From Ananas comosus (lineage: Eukaryota > Streptophyta > Magnoliopsida > Poales > Bromeliaceae), in assembly GCF_001540865.1 (NCBI RefSeq), contig NC_033629.1, forward strand, positions 5,836,864 through 5,900,863: a stretch of DNA of 64,000 nucleotides, given 5' to 3'. How positions within the stretch are numbered: position 1 is the first letter of the stretch; the number at the start of each line of letters is the position of its first letter. Under the pieces are notes generated by a model that saw nothing but the letters and a program-made list of their open reading frames with translations, was not told the origin of the DNA and made no database searches. The position numbers and the translations under genes were made by a program. Positions 47,051-60,400 of this stretch are shown here, piece by piece.

Positions 47051-47620
47051 AACATAAACAACAAGTCTACATGAATTAAAATACCTATGTAAAACTTATT
47101 TATTCCAAAGGAAGTGTATCCTCCATTTTTAATTCCTTCTGTTCTTAGACAACCCTATTCTTTTTTAGTTCATTGTTTAGTTTTAGATCAATCAATTGAT
47201 TAGACTTTCTCTGCCATTAGGAGCAAATCTGCACGAATTCAAATACCTAAGGAAGACTTATACCTAAGGAAGTGTAACCTCTTTGGTTTTTCTGTTTTTT
47301 TTTTTTTCATTCCTTTTGTTTTGAAACAACATGATTTGTTTGTAGTTGAGTATGAAGTTTCCGGTTAATCTATCTTTCTTTCACTGAATCTATTATGGTT
47401 TTTGTTTCATGTACTTTTGCTCATAAAGAACCTTCGAGGAATTATAGTTCTTTTGATGTAATGGCTACAATTTGTGTCATACTTAATAAAATTTTTGATT
47501 TTTGAATATCTCCTCCCCTATTTTGCATTTTATACGAAGAGAATGGAGCATTATTTCCGTGTTGTCTATGCATGTCAGTCTTTTTTGTTTACTGATTTTT
47601 CATAAACTGTGAATTCTCTA

Positions 47621-47651
<31 letters not shown>

Positions 47652-47836
47652 TACTAGTGTTTCATAAGTATTAAGTCGTCTACAATTAGAGTATCTTCCT
47701 TTTATGTCTTCATATCAAACCTCCTAGTTCTATTGCTATGTTGCTAGGTTGGAGATATAATTGTCTCAAATGAGTGCTCTCTTATTTTTATTTAGTATCA
47801 TGCCTTCCATAACATTTCATGTAGATTTAAAAAAAG
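47051..47836. other. Probable intron or LTR remainder upstream of the first visible FTSH12 exon
   Basis: T-rich sequence with a TTA microsatellite (47622-47651). No exon resembling the N-terminal region of FTSH12 was found. It ends in a T/A-rich acceptor at 47836. Confidence 0.45.
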
Positions 47837-50800
47837 CATATGGAGGAAGACAATGCCTAAGGGTTTAAAAATGAAGAAGTTTATTGAAGGACCTGGCGGA
47901 ATGCTTATTCAGGACACATCATATGTCGGAGATGATGCTTGGGATGAGGATCAGGGAAGCTCTCAGGATACTGTAGCTAAAGTTATTGGCACCGGCACAA
48001 GGTTGAGCCCTGAACAGAAGAAAGACTTAATGGGAGACCTACTTACTTCCGGTCAGCCTACTGTCTAAACATCAATATTTCGTATTCATTCTTGCTTTTT
48101 CAAAAATAATAAATGTTGATAAGCACTCTCAGCAATCTATAAAATTAGGCACGAAGCATCAACAATTTTGAGTGTACCATTGAAACTTACATTTGTGTTT
48201 AAATTCTCACCTCTTCAACTAGTTCTTTGCTAGAAAATCACAAAATTGTATCCTAGCTGATCACCTCTTCATAGTTTTTTTGTTTTTGTTTTTATTTTTG
48301 TTTTTAATTGAGTTATAAACCTTGTAATTATCTATTAACATCATGCCAGCAGCCTTTTGATTGCTGTGATTAATTCTATGAATAATGAAATAAACGTCTG
48401 ATGAAATATCATTTTTCATAGCTTTTTTCATCTGCAGACTGTTGCGCTGGAAGGTTGGATATCTATCTAGGATAAGAGCTCTCTAGTCTATTTCTATTGA
48501 TCTTTTTATGTCTGTCATCGTATTAATATTCTTGTGCACTGCATAGCTTGAAGTATTCTCAAGCTATCATGAAAGAAATGTAGAAAGTAGTAGGTTGTCA
48601 TGCCCCAAGCTCTTTTTGGAAAGCTAATTTTGAGAAATCCCTCCAATTTGAAAACGGAGTTGTGGAGAAGTGTATAATATATTTTTTTTGAAGCCTTCCC
48701 CGAGACATGCATAGACCTGCCATATGCACAGGGCATCCTCTATCCATGTAGACAGTCTTCCCTCTACATGCAGGACGTAGGAGCACAGATACGAAACCAC
48801 AAGCAATTAGAACAAGGTGGAATCACCATACAGCTACTAATAATCCAAAACCATAATTCAGAATCACTAAACCCTACAATAGGGAAATCCAACATCTCAA
48901 TTAAACTCAAATCATAATACTGAAATACGGACATATCCACAATATCAAGTGATAAGGAAGAGTAAACCTGGGACTACAATAAGGTCCACAACACGATCTG
49001 TCTAGGCGCTAACTAACTGCGTCCTCACACCGCCCCACGACCCGCACTGTCAGCAACACCTGTAAATCCAGTAGGGTGAGAAACATATAAATATGTTTTT
49101 TAGTGGGGGCAACCGGCCGATGAGGGCAAGCCTCACTCACTGGCAAACAAAGGAATACGATAAGGTAACTGCAAATAAGGAATAATCAACTACAGTAGCA
49201 AAACAGATAAATAGATAAATATCATGAAGTGGAACAAAAGGTAATGCCGCTACTGTAAACATGAATCAAGATACTAAACATAAGGGATACAACCACTACA
49301 GTAGCAAGGAAATCAACGAATAATTGTCATGAACAACTATACTAAAGGGTACTGCTACTGTAAACAAAGTCATATGCCAACACAATGGGAACACCAACTA
49401 CAGTAGCAAGATGATGAATAACAAAATACTATAAACCACTAAATGAGGGATGCCGCTACTGTAAGCTAGACAGCTACCAGATACCATGTACAACTCAAAT
49501 AGAGATACTATACATCAATTGGACGTGTGAATAGTCCAAAGTATACCCAATCACTACGGCTGGTCATAAAGACCCAGCCTAAGCTCGCCCACTAGGTTGC
49601 GAAGACCAAAACATCAAGTACCATTCCGAAGGGACACAATCACCTGCACCCAGAGTCACTAACTTTGTCTAAGCGCGGTGTATATCAAATCTGGGGGTGA
49701 AGAACTCAGGGTGGCGAACCTTGTCTATGAAACAACACCTCTCGCCGGGTTGGCAACTGAAGAACCCAGGGTTGTGGACCCTGTCTAACACTCTTATAGT
49801 GCCGTACAAGTTATAGTCACATGTGTATGCTCAAAGCTCCAATGAACTAGATCAACAGTCAAACCACTGCATGTAGGCGACACTAGGAGCCAAGACGTAA
49901 TCTCATGTCAACTAGCATGCTACACGATGCGAGTATCAAGAAAGACGGCGAAATGACACAAGGGACTAGAGGTGTAGCATACTGAGGTCTCAACCATGAG
50001 TAAGATAAGTCTACCAACCTCTACGATCAACTTTGTAAGGGAAAGTACCGACCTACAAGATCAGGTCATAAACAGAAGAACAGTCGACCGATGGGGTCTA
50101 ATCACACGGCTGAATTAGTCGATCGATATGGTCAAAACTCAATAGATGAGTAACTACCGATCTACTAGATCATATTCTCACCGGATGCACTAGGATGAAT
50201 CCTACTCTACGTGTCACTAATAATATGTAGACGAAGTATAGTCATGATAACTCAGATCAACAATACGATGAATAGGTAGATCAAGCAACCGAGACGTAGA
50301 GTAATGTGTATGATAATTGTATGATCGACTACAAGCATGTGAAGTAAAGCATGAACAAATATGGAATCAACATGAGTTGTACTACTCAACCACTATCAAG
50401 AATAAATCAAGCATAGGGGGAAAAATCGAGTAAGATACAACTTTACCGACTTCGGAATGGAGCACCCACCTTACCAAATACTAGAGTCCTCGACTCGACC
50501 GATGGTTCTAGAAGTCATGTGTGCCTCTGGCTATGGCGTACCAGCACCAGAAACACAACGACGATCGCAATCGTTGGAGAGCGAGAATAGGCTGCATGAA
50601 GGAGTCTAGGGTACCGAATGGGTTCGCGACTCCATCGATCATCCGAATCACTCCTGCGAGGTGAGCATGACATAGAGCAATGCCTGAGGATCACCGTTCT
50701 CACCAAAATTGCAATATCCGGCCACCAGATCGACCGAAAATGCTAACAATAAAAACGGGTTAATCCATCGAGCACCGAACGAGCAACGATGAAATCAGCG

Positions 50801-51439
50801 ATCCGGGGCACATTTACTTGAAACTCAGAGGAGCACGGGCCAACCCAACTATACAACGATGCCGTGCTCACTTGCGAAGCGTCGTCGGAGGCTCGAACTA
50901 GTTGAAATAACAACCTTGGCAGGAGATCGAGCACAATAAGGAGCCACAGCAACTTCAACAGCAACAAAGGAGAGTTATGGCCTGCAGTGGAGTTGGCGGA
51001 GGTCGGCTTAGAGGAGAGGAGGCTGAGGCGCACGCTGGTTGACTGCGGCAGCGGCGGCTGGAGGAGTGGTTGCAGCCACCACCAATCCTCACTAACAACA
51101 GCACCAACACCACAACCACAGCTACGAGATGGAGGGGTCGCAGCTAAGTTCAGGAAGGATCAAAAGGGGAGGAGAGGAATGCATGCCGGCCGGAAAGGAG
51201 TCTCGGCTGGCGGTGGTGGCCTTGATAGGTGGAGCAACGGCCTGGGTCAGGCTGCAGGCAGTTACGTGGGGCTGGGCGAGGCAGGGCGGCGCGGTGGGGC
51301 GACAGGGGGTGGTCGCTGGGGGGGTAGTCGGCCTGGATCCGCGACAGCGGCCCCGGCGGTAGCGACGGCGACACTTGCAACCCGAGAGGGGAAAGGTGAG
51401 GTCACTTCAATGTGTGTGCGCGTGCGGGCGCGCGTGTGT

Positions 51440-51490
<51 letters not shown>

Positions 51491-54400
51491 CTCCTTGGCC
51501 GATGCCTCGCTGGAGTGCGGCACTAGCGGCCACACGCAAAGGAGGCGGCGACGGCTGTGGAGAAGAAAGGGGAGAGGAGGGAAAGAGTTAGGATTAGGGT
51601 TATATTAAGCTTGTACCTTTTTCATTTATCGTAACATTTGCACTTAAACCCTATAGATTGGCCCGTTTGCCCATAGACCTTCAGCACATTGCATTTTGTG
51701 CCGAATCCTTCCCGCTGTAAAATTTCAGTTTCACATGAAAATAGTCGCACTTAATGCAAAATGATCCCTCATTCGACTTCGTCTCTCTAACTCAACCGTC
51801 CATAGAAATCTCAGAATTTCGTGAAACTTGAGTCCACGCGATCCTCTCCGAGTCTAGTTTCACATGAGCTCTTCCGCTCACGAAAATTCCAGAAATTCAC
51901 ACATAAAATGATAACCCCTTTTGCGTATCGCCCCTTTTTCACGAATTGCAAAAATTGCAATTTAGTCCCTCTTGATCATAATTTCTTACTCAAAACTCAC
52001 CCGTAGGTGTGTTTTGCTAATAAGTTCCTCCACCTCAAGAATCATGCAATTTGACACATAAAATGTCGCGTTTTTTTAGATAAATATTTAATAAATTTGC
52101 ACTTAAACAATTCATCCCCAAAATATCACCATATCAAGCCAAATTGCATTGGGGTCCATTATATGACTTACAGCACTGACAGACCATGAATGTCATAGTT
52201 TTTGCTTTGTCGAAAATCGCTCCTAATTGCGTGATAAAACGCCTCTTAAGGAAATTCACCTATAAATACCTTGGTTACTACATAGGCTGTCATGATTACG
52301 TGCTTTGAAACATGAATTATTACTTCCAATTACATTTATATTATTAAGAGAAACATTGTAATTGAAATTTCAAATTTCCATGACTTTCTATATTCCAACC
52401 AAACATCATGTGACTCTAATTAATATCTGAAAGACTTGGAAGCCTTTTTCTTATAACATCGGTTGTTATGAAAATATACATTAATCTTCGTGTAAAGGCA
52501 ACTTCACTGATATTTCTAAACTTTCCATGTCCTATCTTATATATTTTAGATAACTTTTTGACTTCCCTTGATGCGTAATTTCTATTTTAGATTCTTTTTG
52601 CATGTTAGTTGACATCCTACGCCATTCCTTTTAGTTTTAAATTGTTTTCTTTTTTTTTTAGTTGGTGTTCCTTCTCTAAAAGATTTGTTTATTTATTTTC
52701 CCTTTCCCCTTGCTTCTTATCATTATTTAGTACTTCTACTTATCAAAACTGAATGTAAGTCATCTACCTCATCTTAAATTACATGTATCAACTTGGTTGC
52801 TTTTCTGAATTCAAGCCTTGTAACATTGGTGGCATTTTTCTTTCAATATTACTTCTTTTTCTCATTTGCTTTTTGGCTTAATAGATGCATCAACTTGGTT
52901 GCTTTACCAATATTTAACCAGGCAATATTGACAATTTCTTATCTTCATATCATTTCTCTCTCTCTATCATTAGTTTTCCTCTCCAAATTATTCCCTAAAG
53001 TTTCATAGGGTGCTAAGAGTTTATCAACTTATGCTCGTCAACGGCAGCAAGTAGTTGAGATTTTTTACTTTTACTATAGAAAATATGTATTTTTATGATA
53101 TGGGTTTCTCAAAATTGCACGCCAAAAGCCTACTTGGTGCGTTCTTGCTAGCTCCCACCATGTGGGTTCATTCCTCGATCAGACTCACTACAGTGATAGC
53201 ATTAGACTACGAGTTTGTGGAATGCCCGCTGTTGCAAAACCTACCAAAATCAAAGGAGTGGAGATATTGTATAAGAAACTCATAGGTTGCTCTTGCTTTC
53301 TACTTATCGGTTTTCCTTGGAATACTTGAGTACTTCTTTTGAATTTAGCCTTTGTGTGAATATGACATATCAACTTTCTTGAGGGTACCAAATTGTTACA
53401 CCCCTTTTTTAAATGGAATTGTTCAATGAAGTCTTATTACTTATTAGTTGATAGGCTATTTATTCAGCTCCCCATGCCATTCCTCCTGTTGAAAAGCGAG
53501 ATACCATCTCTTTCTCAATCTTCCCTTCACCCATTTTCCCTCTGCTAAGGGTCTTACAGTAATTTTACATAGGGGGTCTGCTGTATCTGCAGTGAAGTGC
53601 TGGTTCTTCGGTAGTTGTCCATAATTTATCAAACGCTTAGTGAGATGATCTAGTAAAAATTGGAAGAGATTAACAGAAGTCGTCCTATTAATTCCATTTG
53701 ATTTAAATTGCTGTTAGTTCTTGAGCCACTAGTCTATTATATATGATGTATAATATTTAAAACTCTTTACTTGTGTATGTGTATTCAGGACTTGGAGGCA
53801 CTGGTGTAGAAAAAGAAGAAAGTGGAATTAACTGGCGAGAACGGCTAGGAATGTGGAAAGGAATTATAGCAAACGATAAATTGTCTGAGCAGATCGGTTC
53901 TGTTAATGCTAAATATGTAGTTGACTTTGATATGCAAGAAGTGGAGAAAAGTTTATGGAAAGATGTAGAGAAAGCATCGGGCGCACAGGGTGGTAGAGCA
54001 CTTTGGATTTCGAAGAGATGGTGGCATTATCGTCCGAAATTGCCATACACATATTTTCTTGACAAGCTAGACTGTTCGGAGGTATAGGTGTTAGTCAAAA
54101 GCTTTCTTCTTGTAGCAGTTTCTCTTCTAAGGATCAATTTTCATCAACTAAGTAAATAGCATAACTGTTCTACTTTGATGTATAATATTGCATCTTTATT
54201 GAATTGTGAAAGAATATCTTACCAAATGTTTGCAGTAGTCCATGAATCTATTTAGCTGTATATGTGGATTGAGTCTGTTGGCGACCTCACATCGATCAAA
54301 TGAGAAAGGTTTTAATTGTGGTCTGACGAGTATGGGAGCAAGGCACTCACTGCCACACGTTTTAGCTTGAGATATAATTAGGTTAAGCATGGAATGCAAA

Positions 54401-57400
54401 TGATTACCTACTTTTATACTTGGATAGCGAATGTTGTGTACATATTTAGTAGGTTTATCCTGATTGTTTATCACGGATTTTTTTTTTTAAATTTTGAATG
54501 GGCCTTCTTGAAAACATAAATGTGACTTAGTTTTCTTTTTTTTTTTCTTTTTTTTTTCCGGTGTCCACGTAGCGGTCTACGTGGCAGTGTCCTACAATAT
54601 ACTTAGGTTTTTGAAGTTCTATATTTTTTGTTTTCTCATCTATTCTTAGTATAATTGCTTTTCATTTACTGCATTTTCTATTTTACTAACTTCCTATTGT
54701 ATTTCAAATGGTTTATTTGTATCTCATAAGAAAAATGCAATTCACACCTTTCTGCTTTTGTACTTCTCTTACCTTTATCATTGCTTTATAAAATGTCGAT
54801 CTTCCCCATATCCCATAGTTGTCATAATCAGTTAAAGAGCAACATTTTACTGATGAATCAGACTTATACTTGCAAACTCTTTGGCATGTTGAAGTCTCGC
54901 TTAATTTGTAATTTTATCATATCATGATTAGGGGGCAAGTTCAAAAACAGCTGATTTACAGCTTTGCTATTGCATTACTGGGTGTTGTCACTTCTCTTGC
55001 TGTTTTTCCTGTTTGTCATGTACATATCTATGCTTGTATGTCTCTAATAACATAAATCACTATGTGTGTGTGTTTGTGTGTGTGTGTCATATACATATCT
55101 ATGCCTGTATCTGTATGCCTCTAATAACATAAATCTGTTTGTGTGTGTGTGTGTGTTTGTGTGTGATACACATTTCAATTTTACCTATTTTAAGTAATTG
55201 TGTTTACTTTCGATTTTACCTATTTTAAGTAATTGTGTTTATATAATATCTTGTTTATGCATGTTAAACTGGTGCCATTTCAATGTTGTTGCTGCTGCAA
55301 CGTGTGAATGCAAATCAGCAGTAGTCATACAGTTGCGTAAGATATGCTTAGCTACTAATTATACGTTTTTTAGGCTTTTTCTTATTTAAAGTGGTTTTTT
55401 CTTTCTTGGCGGGTAAACCAGGTAGCTGCTGTGGTCTTTTCTGAGGATCTAAAGAAAATATATGTGACAATGAAAGAAGGCTTCCCCTTAGAATACGTTG
55501 TAAGTGTGAGATTTTATTTTGATTCCTCCGTAATTGGTACTGATAGTGAAATGCTGTTCACCATGTGAAATACAACCAAATTTTGATCTTCAATTATATT
55601 CTTTCTGTAGGTTGATGTTCCTCTTGATCCATTCCTGTTTGAGATTATCTCAAGTTCGGGTGTTGAAGTTGATCTTCTCCAAAAAAGCCAGATTCATTAC
55701 TTCTTTAGGGTTGTGGTTGCATTGGCACCAGGATTGCTCATTTTGTACTTAATAAGAGAATCTGTAATGCTTTTGCATATCACATCTAGGCGCTATCTCT
55801 ATAAGAAGTACAACCAACTGTTTGACATGGCATATGCAGATAATTTTATTCTGGTGAGAATTGTTACTTTCAATTTCAGTTGCTGCCTAATTGTTATACT
55901 ATGTAATTGTGATTTCTCTTACTATATTGGTTTATCTAATAGCTCTGACGTGAATTCTTCCAGCCGGTAGAAAGTGCTGATGAAATGAGATCAATGTATA
56001 AAGAAGTTATATTAGGGGGTGATGTTTGGGATCTCCTGGATGAGATAATGATTTATATGAATAATCCCCTGCAGTACTATGAGAAGCAAGTGCCATTTGT
56101 CCGGGTAATCCATTCCACACTTCATTTTCACATTTATGGAGCACCATTTTGCTCTTTTCTATCTGTAGTCCCCTATTTTTTGCACCAGCGAAATATGTCA
56201 TACTTGTGAGCATTTGTGTATGCTAGGGTGTACTTCTGTACGGACCTCCCGGAACTGGCAAAACGCTATTTGCACGTACTCTTTCAAAGGAGAGTGGCAT
56301 GCCATTTGTCTTTGCTTCTGGTGCTGAATTCACTGATAGTGAAAAAAGTGGAGCGGCAAGGATTAATGAAATTTTCTCTATTGCTCGGAGAAATGTATGA
56401 GTTTACTTTCTTATAATTTCTAAATACGAGTAGTTATTTTGTAATTCCAATTTTAGCAAATCATCATTTAGAGACAGAGTATATATGTGCACTTATTCTT
56501 TGCTGATGTGATGCTGCAAGTGCTTATATCTTTCTATCATTTGCTAGATGTTGTTATATTGATGCCATAACACCAACTTTAGTCTAATCTTTTCAATGCA
56601 AAGTGACATCATTCCCGTTGATGAAGTACCCAATTTATAAATCATGTTTTGGATGCTATTACTGGCAGGATATAAAGCCTCTGAAAAGCTTATAGTGTGA
56701 GAATATATTTTTTATGAAATGGTTGGTTTGTAAATGATGTCAACATGTCAAAATATGGCCACCGCCCTCGAGCTACACACCACTTGAATCCTTGTCCCAG
56801 TGGATATACACTTTATGGTCCCATTGCCCTTCTATCATCATTTCCAGCTGACATATCCACTGCAATTTAATACTGATTCTTTTGACATTTTTTCTTTTCT
56901 GAATAAGCATTTCAAATTCTCAGATGTAGTCTAGCACATTTTTGCAGAATATTTTAGTAGACTCTTTTTGAGTTATTATTCTCTATTATTATAGTCAAAT
57001 GAAATTGGTGACCTCTCTAATGACTTTGCAGTGTCAGCTTTTTACTGTTCCATAGAGGCTTGAAGTTAATTGAAATCTACCCTTTGAGCTGTTTAGATAT
57101 TAACTTGAATTTATCTGAAATATTTGTGAATTTCTGAAAAGCTTCTTCCCATATTTGTTTGCAATTAACATCCCAATTCTTCACCATTATGACCTCAACA
57201 GAAGGAAATGGTCTTTGGCTTGGAGTGCTGATGCAACAAATAAATCTCGTTTTATTTTCGAATGCAATTTTCTTTTATTTTGTATGTTCGTGTTTGATTC
57301 GGACTTAAATCATTTAGTTTTAGTTGATTTGGCTAACCAAAACCCTTTTCTCCAATAAACAAAGAAACAATCCCGAAAAGACCTTTGGAATTCCCCGAAA

Positions 57401-60400
57401 AAAGGACCTTCGAAATTTCCAAAATTGTTCGTTTTCTATGCATGACTCTTGGGTGAACGTGTTGTGTTGAAAAACGAAAAGACAATAATTTATTATTGGA
57501 GGGCCCTCAACACTATAAATACATGGTTCTTGAAGCCTTAAGAAATAATTTTGGATGAATAGAAAATCTACTTTCACTCTTATCCTTGGTGTTCTACTTC
57601 CCGGTGAGATCATCGATGCTTCTTCCGTGCGCTGAGATCATCTTCTTCCTCGACTTGATCGTTGTCGCTTCTTCCTAATGACAAGATCGACTTCTACTTC
57701 TACCCCTCATTTTCTTCTAAGTTACTACCTTATTTTCTTCTTCTCCGTTGTCGAAGTTCTACCCGTGTGTACTACCCTCCTCGTCGATCGTGGATCTCCC
57801 GCAATCGTGTGAACGGTGCACTTTTTGTATCTCTCATCTCCTGATATCCTATTATTCCCTTTCAATCTAGCTTTCCACCATTACCAACCATATTTGCCAA
57901 ACAACCAAACCTAAAGCTTTTAAGTCCGATAAAGTCGAATTTACCTTTTGGAACTATTATATGTATTTTCAGTTGGTCGTTATTATCTCATATATCGAAG
58001 GTTTATCATCATCTTAGTATTGCTTCAATTCGATTTTTAATTTTCGTCTTGCTGAAATTTTTGCTTCCTTGCTTTAATTATAGTAAAGTTCGCCGGAATC
58101 GGTAAATTGAACCTAGTTTATTTCAAAAAATACCTTTAAACAAAAGCAAACTTGAAAATTCAATTTTGGCAACCTCTCGGTTTGCATCAAGTGCCTTTTT
58201 AATTTGTAACATGTTCATGAACCTTTTCTACAGGCACCTTCTTTTGTGTTTGTTGATGAGATTGATGCTATCGCTGGGCGACATGCAAGGAAAGATCCAC
58301 GCAGGAGAGCAACATTTGAAGCGTTGATTACCCAGCTTGATGGAGAGTATGTTTCTTTCTCGTTTTCTTCACCTCAAAAATAATGTTTACGTCTTTCTGA
58401 GATCAATCTTTCATTCATAATGTTGATTTGCTGGAATGAAAAATTGATTTTAAGGGCTTTTTTTGCAAATGGCCCCCTGAAAAAATTTTATTTTAAAATT
58501 AGCTCCAACAAATTTATAATTGCAAAAATGACCCTATCCCTGCCACGCAGGCGCCACGCAAGCGCCAGGTGGGTAGGTTGGGAGCCGGCTTGGCAAGTTG
58601 AACATGGTAAATGGTTCACCGTGTTCAAACACGGTGAATGGTTCACCGTGTTTCATATTTATATTTCTATTCTTCTTTATTAGGGATGTCAACGGGTCGG
58701 GTTTGGATCGTGTTTTCAAAAACCCGAACCCGAATCCGAAAATCAAATTAAAACCTGAACCTGAATCCGAATCCGGCGGGTTTTAAAAATCCATACCCGA
58801 CCAAAAACCCGAAACCCGAACCCGGCAGATTTTAAATTAAATATTTTATATATTGTATAAATAAATAAAAATAAATTATGTATATAAAAATTTATTCGGG
58901 TTTGGGTTCTGATAATATTTCGGATATTTATACCCATTGACATCCCTACTCCCTATTCCTCTTTTCAATATTTATATTGTGAAAATACATATTTTCTCTA
59001 GACACGGTAAACCATCTACCGTGTCTGGACACGGTGAATGGTTCACCGTGTTCAACTTAACACCCTAGCCCAGCCCCGCTCGCGTGACGTTGACGTGGCG
59101 TCTGCGTGGCAGGGTCAGGGCTAAAAGTGCAAACATAAATTTGCTGGGGTTATTTTTAAAATAAATTTTTTGTAGGGGGCTAGATGCAAAAAAAGCCCTG
59201 ATTTTAATGCTGACTATTGTTGAAGAAAGTTGTGACGAGCCAATCCTAAAATGTTATATGTCTAGTTTGTGTGGGGGAAAAAAAAAATCCCTCATGCAGA
59301 TTTGTTTTTGTCGAAATGGTGTTACAAGGCAACATATGTTAACTAGTGACACCATCCTGCCTCTAGTTCCAATAACCTGAATAAAGCATTATGGCCCAAA
59401 ATACCGGCAGCCGAGATATTTTTAGTTCTAAGCATTTTTCCAACATCTAATGTGGATCTAATGTTGTATTACAAATTCAATACAACCAACTATCATTAAT
59501 AGTATAGAAATGGGTTCTTTGCGAGAAAGAATTACTTCTACCAAAGAGGGATCTATGACTTCTAAGCATTTCTACAACATCATCTAATGTGGAACTAATG
59601 TTGTATGACAAACTCAACTCCCTTTGCCTAAGAGTCAAAAGTCTTTTCAGGTGTGTAAACAAGTTTTCTTATCTCCCCTGGTACGTATCTAATGTGGGAT
59701 TAAAGAGGCATAAAATGTTTGTAGTTAGAATCAACTTCGATTGTACTCCCTTGTCTGATTGACGTTAATATCCATGATGTATGGTGATCAGATGGCTCAA
59801 AGATGACAGTATCACAGAGAGTGGCTCTGATAACATGAATGCTTAACTAGTATGCTAGTATGCAGTATAAATGTGACTGGCCATGTATCCTCAATGCCCA
59901 AGCCCAGTTATCAACCCTAGTAAACTGATCTTATTGTCTAATACTTGCCCTGTCATCTTACCATAATTTTCTAGCATGGGACATCTGGGTCTGTCGAATT
60001 TTTTCAATGCAACGACATTCTTACCTGACTTGTTCAATAAATATTAGTCTACTTAAGGAATTAAGTACCGCCTTGTGCTGTACGACACGGGACGATACGT
60101 ACCATACCCCCACTTAGGGGGCACAATACAGGGGGGTCTCTCTTGACCATCTCGTGCTGCGATACCCTCTGGCTATTGCACGAGATAGAGTGATACCCAG
60201 AGGGTATCGCGGTATGTGCCGTTGCATGCCCACGTGGGCACACAGTGTTTTCCTTTCTTTTTTTTTTCTTTTTTTTTTTTTTTTTTTTTCTCCCATAGAC
60301 CTTTATCCCTTTCTCTTCTTTTCTCTTCATTTCTACTTTTTCTTCTCTTCTACTGTCTCTTTCCCTTTCTTCTCACATCTCTTCCTTTATTTTTTCCCTT

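Noticed and set aside
47000..47836. Upstream FTSH12 exon encoding the first membrane segment
   Set aside because: No frame resembling that region was found in any phase.
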